Of a stretch of 64,000 nucleotides of DNA, positions 55,876 to 64,000 are shown piece after piece (the stretch's first letter is position 1; every line of letters begins with the position of its first letter). The stretch is from Ctenosaura bakeri (Eukaryota > Chordata > Lepidosauria > Squamata > Iguanidae), in contig CAOLHI010000390.1 of the NCBI GenBank assembly GCA_948474755.1, positions 1 through 64,000 on the forward strand, in the 5' to 3' direction. The notes below the pieces were generated by a model, which was not told where the DNA came from, ran no database searches, and worked only from the letters and a program-made list of their open reading frames with translations. The translations under genes were made by a program, and so were the position numbers.

Positions 55876-56767
55876 AAAGCCTTGTACAGAAATCTTGTAC
55901 TAACAATGTGGCATGTTATGCCCATGTTGCATTGACTTTTCACTGGTATAAATCACTAGGCAAGAATCTGAGGCATAGACTCAGATCCTCTAAGTCCAAG
56001 ACTGTCTAAAATTGGTAGCTTAAATCCTGACTGGTTCTCAGTCAATGACTCGGATCAATGTCAATCACTTCTTTGGTCATATCAGTGCCTGAATCCCATC
56101 AGTCAATAGTATTGGATCAAATCAATGTCTTGGATTCTGAATTGTCCATCAATTGCAAATTGTACATCCTTAGACATAATTTATGGAAGGAAACACTGAT
56201 TCAGTGGAGGTTCCTCCTGGCAGAACAAGGAAAGGAAAGCAGTTTTTCCCTATTCCTTCTTCACCTTACTGCATCTCCTGTTCTAGAGAGACTAAAATTC
56301 CCATGTGTTGGTAAAAGCAGTACTTACAATGTAAAAAAATTCCAACCAAATAAGCATTTTCTTATTACTTAGACTTATGAAATTTTTAAAAATTTGAATG
56401 ACATGCTCAAAGCAACTGTGGTTGCTGTCAGCAGGGCCTACCACTGTGATGTCGCTCTTACAACATCACTGGGATCACACACACACATTTGTGCCATCAG
56501 CAGGAGTTGTTCCTTAGCATCCTGATATTCTCCCTGAAATAGCAGGACCCAGGATGCTCCTGATCTGTCAACCCTAAATGTGGAGATCTTTTCATAGAAA
56601 TATGAGCAATGAATTTAATTTCCAAGTATGTATACTTGGGAATGCACTATATAAGCAGATAGCATATGCATAGCATTTACATACATGTGATGTAATAAAA
56701 TGAAGATGTTATACAGAAAAAAATTAGGTGATATATAACTAAATATCCTTTGGCATATTTATTAAAT

Positions 56768-56768
<1 letters not shown>
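55876..56768. other. Unassigned AT-rich DNA
   Basis: No recognised repeat. A short (AC)n at 56477-56486. Confidence 0.4.
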
Positions 56769-56816
<48 letters not shown>

Positions 56817-56817
56817 T
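56769..56817. repeat. (ATCT)n microsatellite
   Basis: About twelve ATCT units. Confidence 0.96.
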
Positions 56818-56927
56818 TCTATTAAAATATTTATATATTTTAGAAGATCTTGGGGTGGCATAGAATGAAATTAATTCAAACAATTTAAAAACAATTTAAA
56901 ACAGTAAAAGAAAACTTAAACAGTCTA

Positions 56928-57358
56928 GAATTGTAGAATCATGGAGTTGGAAGAGACCACAAGAGCCATCGAGTCCAACCCCCTGCCATGCAGGAATGCA
57001 TCATCAAAACATCCCTGACAGATGGCCATCCAGCCTCTGTTTAAACACTTCCAAAGAATGAGACTCGGCCACACTCCAAGGCAACTCATTCCACTGATGA
57101 ACAGCTCTTACTGTCAGGAAGTTCTTCCTAATGTTTAGATGGAATCTCTTTTCCCAGATTTTGAATCCGTTGCTCACGGTCCTAGTCTGTGGAGCAGCAG
57201 AAAACAAGTTTGTTGCATCTTCCGTGTGACATCCCTTCAAATATTTAAACATAGCTATCATATCACCTCCTAACTTCTCTTCTCCACGCTAAACATAATC
57301 CAGCTCCCTAAACCACTCCTTATATGGCATTGTTTTCAGGCCTTCTACCATTTGGGTC
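56928..57358 (-). mobile_element. CR1 LINE 3' end, best preserved tail
   Basis: The minus strand encodes MIAMFKYLKGCHTEDATNLFSAAPQTRTVSNGFKIWEKRFHLNIRKNFLTVRAVHQWNELPWSVAESHSLEVFKQRLDGHLSGMF (57004-57261) as one open frame, followed by the 3' UTR (complement of 'atcatggagttggaagagacc'). 5'-truncated. Confidence 0.93.
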
Positions 57359-59916
57359 GAAAACAAATATGATTTAAAATAGGTTAAAGAGTTTAAAACC
57401 AGGTATATGTATGAACTGGATAAAATTATGTCTCCCAAAGACTGTTTTAAAAATCCATGTTTTTGTGTGGTGCCTAAATGAAGCCAACATCAGTATCAAC
57501 CAGGCTTCCAAAAGAAGACAGTCCACAACCACAGTGCCACAGCAGAAAAGACCATCTCAGATGTCCAGCCAACAGTGTATTGCTCCCACCAACGAGACAC
57601 AGAGATGCAGTTCCAACATTTCATAGATGAAAACTAGGACACAAGAGTCCAAGCAACATCTGAGTGTGATCAAGATGGGGAAACTTATTAATGTGAAAGA
57701 GCAGACAAGGTAGAAAAGGTTGCGGCAGTCTGCTTTTCCTGAGTTTACTGAGATGGGCAAGACTCTGTCCCCTCCTCATCTCTCTTACCACTGAGTTAAC
57801 TGGGTGAAAACTACTTTGTACTTTGAACTCAGTTTGGAGCAATTGAAGGAAGCTGAGGACAAGGCAGAAAACTGGAGAAGGAGACAGAAACTGGGACACT
57901 TGAAAAAGTGGAATGAGAGATGATATCCCAATTTATGTCAAACTGGGATAGTTGAAGGGTATGCAGAGAGTGCCCTCCCAGCATACTGCAGTCCTTGAGA
58001 AGACGACATATAATATCCTTCTTCAGCTAAGTCCCAAACCAGAGAGGGCTTTAATCACCAGTGCTTTGATTATATGCCCAGCTTCCTAACCTGGCAACTT
58101 GCAGATTTGTTGGCCTATAATTCCCAACATCGCCGGATATTCACCATGCTTGTTGAGAATTATTTTATTTATTGAATTTATATCCTATCTTTCTCTCAAG
58201 ATGAGATTCAAAGGTGCTTACAATAATTTTTAAAAGATTAAGCTCAAACATTGGTTTACAAAAGTTAGATAAGGAATTAAATAACAATATTATGATTAAA
58301 ACGGGTAAAAACATTTAAAACCCATTTAAAACCCAATCTCCAGTGAAAGACTGAAAAAACAGCATACCACTTCACACATACACCGCTGCTCCATAATTAA
58401 AATTCAAAGTCCTGCCTGAATAAAAACGTCTTCATTTTTATACTATAACAAACAAAACCCAAAATCATAACCATTGGGCAACAATTAACTGATTGTGTTT
58501 TATATATTCTCCTGTGACAATCTACTCAGTGGTGCTTTGAGAATTTCCAGATGTATAGCCCTGTTAGTCTATTGGAGCACAAAAAAGCATCTTCAGGACC
58601 ATAAAGACTAACAAATCAAAATTGCTTTTGTTTTAACATCTATTGTGAGCCACCTCAGATCCCATACTGGGAGAAAGGCAAGATATAAATGTAATTAATT
58701 AATTTAAAAAACATAACATGTAGCATTACGAGATTTCAGAGACTGGAGTCAATCAGATAATGAAGTAATAGAATCCATGAAGCTCATGTCATAGTAAATG
58801 CAGTAGACTTTAACAGTAACACAGAACTCTTTATTACTGATATTGTTAGTGCACTTTTGCAGCTTTTCACTTCAGAATATAATATGTTAAATAGTATTCA
58901 TTTCCTGAATCATGTCTTGCACTTTAGGACAGGGCATTATAGATGATATGGCCCATTTGTCTGGTCTCAGCGTTATTATAAGCTACATCTACGTCTGTCA
59001 GAGACTGCAAAAGGCAGTTCGGCTGAGTTTACTTTTTTGGCTTTAAAGCATGCTTAGGCCTCCCTCTGCTGGGTACAAAGAGCATTACTATGTGTTTTCT
59101 GGAAAATATTTTCCATCCCCTCTAGTTTTAACTTCGGGGACTCCTGGCGCTTTCTGAGTTCCCAGACATTTGTTATTGGCTTCATTGTTGCATAATGCTG
59201 ACTAGTTTGGAAAATGCAGGGTTTTTTAAAAAGAAAAGAGAGAAAGAAAATAGTATTCAAAACAAATAATGCTAGCAGATCTCATGAAATATTGGCAAAG
59301 CTGTCAGTACTGATGCATTAGAAATGGTTTGAATTTATGTCTCAGAACATCTGGCTGCATTCCGTAATTTCTCAGGCTAATACAAGTTCATTTGGCATAT
59401 GGAATCATATGGGCAGGATGGTCATAGTGTGGTTAACGGGATATGAACCAAGCAGGTATCTTGTCACTTGATAATATGTGTCTACTCAGGATCACCCCTA
59501 GATAATTTGCCACATGGCGGGGAGCATCAGGTAGCACTTCCCTGCCACGCTATCACACTCATCAAGTTGCTTATTACCCCTGAAAGTTAGCATAAAAAAA
59601 TATTTTATTTTAGATTAGTAGACAGAACAAACACAACCCACACTGCTATGCCACCTGCTTTTTCTTCTTGTAGGCTGCAGATATTGGCTCCCAAAACCCA
59701 AAGAACTAAGGCAAGGATGGAGGTTAATATTTACTACAAGCCATCAGTGCTTCTCAGGCTATCGAATGTGGACAACCAGTACCATATTTATTACCATCGT
59801 CGCAAGCCCACTTAAAAGTCCTCTTAAAATCCCACTCTTTAAAAACCCTCTTATTAAAAGCCTGTTGGAATAAAAAAGTCTCTGCCTGTCAACTGAAGGA
59901 CAGCATAAATTTTCTT
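57359..59916. other. Decayed LINE-tail-like and unassigned DNA
   Basis: 58150-58480 ('ttattgaatttatatcc', 'cattggtttacaaaag', 'aaaacgggtaaaaacatttaaaaccc', 'gcctgaataaaaacgtctt') resembles an L2 3' end in reverse. 58545-58615 ('tagccctgttagtctattgg', 'ggaccataaagactaacaaa') resembles another dispersed reptile SINE. The rest is unassigned. Confidence 0.4.
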
Positions 59917-60073
59917 GGCAAGATTTATTCAGAGGAAGTTTGCCATTGCGTTCCTCTGAGAGGGTATGACTTGCCCTAGGTCACCCAGTGGATTACCACA
60001 ACTGAGTAGGGATTTGAACTCTGAACTTCCAGAGTCTTAGTCCAATGTTCAAACCATTTCACCATCCTGATTC
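59917..60073 (-). mobile_element. SINE fragment, minus strand
   Basis: 'cttggcaagatttattcagaggaagtttgcc', 'cttgccctaggtcacccagtgg', 'gtagggatttgaactc', 'agtccaatgttcaaaccatttcaccatcc' complement the common SINE. The tail is missing. Confidence 0.88.
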
Positions 60074-61907
60074 ACCTTTTGTTGCATTTGCCCTTGAGTA
60101 TTTAGCTGCACAGCCTTACTTTGCCCATGTTGTGGAGGCTCAGGAACAAAACCTGGGGCAGCAGATATCTCCTGCCTCATCCTAGGTAGGCCCAGGCAGT
60201 CATATAACAGTATCTCTCTAGATATATTTTGTCCTCAAGCACATGGGTGTGTGGCAGGTATTTCTTGCCATAAATTGAGAATTTTGCCATCAACTGGCTA
60301 GCCTCTCTATAAGACATTCATGCATCTGTATGAAAAGGCTTGAGTTGTAGCTAGTAGGACATGTCTGAGAATGAATTACTTGCGAGGGTGGAGCAAGGGC
60401 AGGGGGAAATGATATTTACTATCCATTTTAACTATAGTGCTTAGATACCTATAAGGAAATATGATACATTACGTAGTTATTTGTAAATTAATAAACAGCA
60501 ATTGAATCCTTTTCTCTCTCAATGAATATTTTTCTTTCCAAAGAAAATGACCACTGGAGTTATGCACAATGGATATAGCATGCAAATTTAATTCCACCTA
60601 CCTTGACTGACTAACTGCTTTGGCATAGATTAATGTCACCCATAAAATTCACCATCTCTAGTTCATGTTTTTTATATAAGGTAACATGCTTTAGTCACAG
60701 TTTGACTGCAAAGAATTGAATCTGGCTCAGGGACACTGTACAGAGGTGTAATTTATATATTGAAGGAATTCAAAGAAAGTGCAATTTATGTAATTCTAGT
60801 CTCCCTAAAGGAAAAGTTCAGCGGGATTGACTAGAAAATTAAGTTTCAAATAGGCTTCTTGATGTGTCCTATATAATATAACTTATATGCACCCTGGCTG
60901 CAGGATGATTAAAAGTATTGCAAAGGTTATATTCCTAAATTCAGTCCCAAATACTTCAGTTGGAAGTTAATTCCACTGAAATCAATGAGGCTTAACATGT
61001 GCATAATATCTTTAGGTTCAGCGTTATCAGTGTTCTTATAGTTTTTCCAGAGATATTCTTAGCTTAACATTTTTTAAAAGAAAAGGTTTTTTTCCGCCAG
61101 AAATGTCTCTGAGGCACAAATCCTAGATGGTTCATCATGTAACATACCATTGTTACTCATGGAATTTAATTCAATGGCTTAATGTGAAAGAACTTACATT
61201 CTTCTTCTCCTTGGGGTCACCTCTTCACTCTTTTTCCAGAAGGCCCATCGGAAGCAGATAGGGTGGGGAGTACAAAGAGCTACAATGGGAAGGCAAATCA
61301 CACTCTCCCCATTACCCTGATAGGTACCTTCTGTCAGCAAGGAGATACTTGAGGCTGGATTTAGGTGGCTGGGGTCTTGGAGCAGGTGGAAAATAAACTT
61401 GTCTTTGTGTGCAACTTCTAGGCATAGTGGCATAGAAATTAAATATATAAATGAATAGATATGAAATGAAATACAGAGGATGACAGACCACAGCACACAA
61501 ACATTCATATGCCAATGCATCTTTGAGACTTAACAACCTGATCCTGTCTTTTTTTAAAAAAAATTACTCACCAATAACACCCAACATATTAATCATACCA
61601 GAAGGATTGGGACAGTCACGGAGGAGGAAGAGGAAAGACGCAAGACGCAGCTCCTTTTTACTTCAGCACTGAGCCTCAGGCCAGTGAGGGCCTGCTGGAG
61701 CAATTGTATTAGTTGAACCATTGGTAATCTGGCCCTGGAGAAAATGGTTGGATTTCATCTATTGACTCTAGTGTGGGTTGTTTTACTAAGAAAAAGCCAT
61801 ACTGTTGAAGCTATGGAACCACATGATTGACATTTTAATCTTAAGCATGTGCTTAGAAATAAGTTACTTTGAGTCCAAAATTATTTCCATTTACTTGTCA
61901 TTTGGAG
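60074..61907. other. Unassigned AT-rich DNA
   Basis: About 1.8 kb. Short ORFs (61194-61536 minus) have no domain. No recognised repeat. Confidence 0.4.
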
Positions 61908-62085
61908 AGACAGCATGAAGTAGTGATTTGAGTGTTGGACTACGATAATGGTGACTGGGGTTTGAATAACCACTTGGGTATGGAAACTCACTTTGGACAA
62001 GTTACACTTTCTCAGCCTCAAAAGAAGGCAAATCTTGCCAATAAAACCAAATGATAGGGTCACCATAAGTTGTAAATTACTTAAA

Positions 62086-62327
62086 CAGTAGTGGAAATTG
62101 GGGTTTGTGGAGGGGGGTAGGGGGGTTATGGCATGAAGGGTGTGGCCACTGTGCATGGAGGCGTGGTTGTGGTGCATATGGGTGTGGCCACAGCACATGG
62201 GGCATGGCCAGGGTGTGCGAGGGAGTGGCCAGAACACGCGGAGGTGTGGCTACGGGCCAGGATGCCCCCAAAACATTGTCGCCCAGGGCGAATTGCCCCC
62301 CCCCACTCTGCCTTATCTACGTGACTG
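62086..62327 (+). mobile_element. hAT MITE F1 with a six-unit 21-bp minisatellite
   Basis: Ends CAGTAGTGGAAATTGG and CTACGTGACTG. Flanking octamers TACTTAAA (62078-62085) and GACTTGAA (62328-62335) match at 6 of 8; the right one is the intact SINE motif. The interior holds about six 21-bp units (62138-62262, each centred on GTGGCCA-like text), then 'ggccaggatgcccccaaaacattg' shared with F2. Because 21 is a multiple of 3, open frames run through it on both strands; they are not genes. Confidence 0.88.
62138..62262. repeat. 21-bp minisatellite, about six units
   Basis: Degenerate units of the form GGTGTGGCCACAGCACATGG plus one base. The homologous array at about 49735-49798 (in F2) has three units. 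Confidence 0.8.
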
Positions 62328-62364
62328 GACTTGAAAGCACACAACAACAACAACAACAACAATG

Positions 62365-62521
62365 TGACATTTAGTTATCAATAGGCCTTTGTGCCATGAC
62401 CTAAATCATACTTTGTACAGGTGATAGTCAGTCTGTCCGCTCTTCTATAGCCTGTGAAGGTGCCTTGCAAGAGTTTCCATGAACTGTACAACAACAAATG
62501 TTACTGTACTTCTGACTAATA
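62365..62521. other. Short unassigned spacer
   Basis: No recognised element. Confidence 0.4.
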
Positions 62522-62525
62522 GGTC

Positions 62526-63426
62526 TGTTACTGTAGTTTCTAGCCCGGACTTGTGGGATATTAGATATCATTTGATATCAATAATTTGGCCTTCTTTACC
62601 CCTTCCTCTCCACATGCTCGCAAGGCCCCCAGACAAGCACGCATACAAACACAGCCACTAATAGCTGAAATATTCCAAACAAATCCAGGCAGGCCAGAAA
62701 TAGCCAAACTGCCACTTTAGGAGACCTCAAGACAAGTACCATATTATGTATGCACGCTACTTACAAAGGACTCCCTGCCCCGAGCAGGCAGCTTGACGAG
62801 CCGAATACTCAACTGTCAAGCACTCTGCGTTTGCATACTGTCTATTCTATTGACATCTCTGTCATAATTCAATCATGCAAAATACTGAGCTTTCAGAGGC
62901 TTTGTCTCCAGCCCCAAACTCATTGTTATCCCTGGGAACGGACTAGCCTGTGGCCACATTTTCCCCTATAAGAATCCCTGATTTTGAGCGCTTCCTCGGA
63001 TCGCTCTTGGTTTCCATCCCGCCTTGCTGTTGCTTCGTTCGACAAACCTTCCCCTCAGCTCCTTGTGCTGAGAATCTCCTCTGCTACGAACCTTTTTCTT
63101 CAAACTACCCGGGCTTCAGGACAGGTGTAGTATTTCCCATACAAAACCTCCTCTGAAAATCCCTCTATCCCACTCCTACCTTTATTTCCATAGATCTCTG
63201 TGTGAGTGTGGTGCATACACGTGTTTGACTGTATATCAATAAAACAACAATTATTATTTACTTCTGTTTGCTCCTTGACTCGGCCTGACCCCTTAGACAT
63301 TGGGGATCTCGCTACGTTGCCCTGCCTCTCGTAGTGCTAGCTTGTGCTCTTTACTAATTCCCAACTTTATAATATTTGGAGCGCACTTAGGTATCCCTCA
63401 CGGGACCTCCAGAAATCAGGGTAACA
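62526..63426 (+). mobile_element. Solo LTR of the TGTTAC...GTAACA family (LTR-6)
   Basis: 901 bp from TGTTACTGTAG to AATCAGGGTAACA. GGTC is duplicated exactly (62522-62525 and 63427-63430). TATAAGA near 62967; AATAAA at 63238-63243. U3, R and U5 all align to LTR-1 and LTR-4 by eye ('cagacaagcacgcatac', 'gcgtttgcatactg', 'gatcgctcttgg', 'ggcctgaccccttagacattgg'). Confidence 0.92.
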
Positions 63427-63430
63427 GGTC

Positions 63431-64000
63431 TTTTAATATGTTGGTATCCCCCAAATGTTTGCATTCTGGCTTGTTTTCTTAAACTATTTGTACCCCAATT
63501 TCTTTCTTAAAACATTTGTTTGTCAACTTTCATTAATGCAGGGCCCCTGAGATAGCTAACGGGCAGAAAATTAAAAAAGATTAAAATACTACGATAGAAT
63601 TACAAATACATGGGTAAAACCTGCTTCGGCTGGTGGAAAGTTTTCACCCACAATCAGTAGCCTTTGCCTTTCAATGTTTCCTTCCTTTCAACACACTCCA
63701 TAGCTCACCCCATGTTGCAGAATTTTCTGAGCCTTTGATTGCAAGGTGCAGGAATGGGTACTTATGGAGAATGAGGCATGTAAGCCCCTTTTCACTAGAC
63801 CAGTTGTACCCATGTATATCTGGATCTAACTCAACATCTTTAAAACATCCAGAGGGCTCTGAAGCAGCGATAAATAGGATATTACTATTTTGACTTTGAA
63901 ATCACATTAACCTAGCAACTCTTATAGTAACTATGAAGTAGGGGAAAAATGATAGAAAGAGCTTTTTTTGCCCATTTCGCTTTGACCTCTTTTTTTAAAG
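63431..64000. other. Unassigned DNA at the window end
   Basis: No recognised repeat. The 86-codon ORF at 63633-63893 has no domain. Confidence 0.4.

Larger units (their letters stand above)
61908..62364 (+). mobile_element. tRNA-derived SINE containing hAT MITE F1
   Basis: Head 'gaagtagtgatttgagtgttggactacg', B-box region 'ggggtttgaataacc', 'tatggaaactcactttggacaag', 'ctttctcagcctcaaaagaaggcaaatcttgcc', 'gggtcaccataagttgtaa', MITE, then 'gacttgaaagcacacaacaacaacaac'. Confidence 0.9.

Noticed and set aside
62138..62262. CRISPR-like array
   Set aside because: The units are contiguous and degenerate with no spacers, and the DNA is eukaryotic.
62105..62374. Cys/Gly/His-rich repeat protein
   Set aside because: Reading of a 21-bp minisatellite in a MITE; open on both strands for the same reason.

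Overview
The window looks like non-coding nuclear DNA from a squamate reptile, most likely an iguanian-type lizard. The clues are many broken CR1 and L2 LINEs, a tRNA-derived SINE with an (ACA)n tail, RTE/BovB-like coding remains, several hAT elements including one with SPIN termini, and dense palindromic MITEs. The species cannot be fixed from sequence alone. I found no intact host gene, no convincing exon chain, and no functional tRNA or rRNA. The longest open frames lie inside transposons or in GC-rich low-complexity DNA.

Layout. 1-8.4 kb: palindromic MITEs (families A and B, one nested in the other), a CR1 tail, a SINE and a solo LTR. 8.4-24 kb: MITE C1, a hAT element with a perfect 8-bp duplication, an LTR inside an L2 LINE, the longest CR1 fragment (reverse transcriptase with a damaged active site), a CR1 split by a MITE, and a three-level nest (MITE B inside a SINE inside a hAT-like palindrome). 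24-34 kb: a minus-strand solo LTR, a decayed possible transposase, another MITE A, and a second close LTR copy. 34-37.5 kb: the most unusual locus, a 3.4-kb segment bounded by SPIN (hAT) termini and a perfect 8-bp duplication. It carries about 2.5 kb of non-SPIN, mostly GC-rich DNA, a nested LTR and a nested MITE A. 38-44 kb: MITEs A, C and D, CR1 pieces and an LTR-like element with a short acidic ORF. 44-64 kb: scattered SINEs, CR1, L2 and RTE pieces, two more solo LTRs, hAT remnants, and two copies of a hAT MITE that carries a 21-bp minisatellite.

Three patterns tie the window together. (1) Six solo LTRs of one TGTTAC...GTAACA superfamily are present, five with perfect 4-bp duplications. 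(2) Four differently sized MITE families share GGCCATTTCC-like ends and 3-bp duplications (TCA four times, also TAT and AGA), as if moved by one transposase source that is not in the window. (3) Nesting gives a relative order: LINEs, SINEs and SPIN lie underneath; the MITEs and most LTRs are on top.

Stretches not assigned to a repeat are mostly AT-rich DNA that I cannot interpret. A few short ones look like conserved non-coding sequence, but only alignment could show that.
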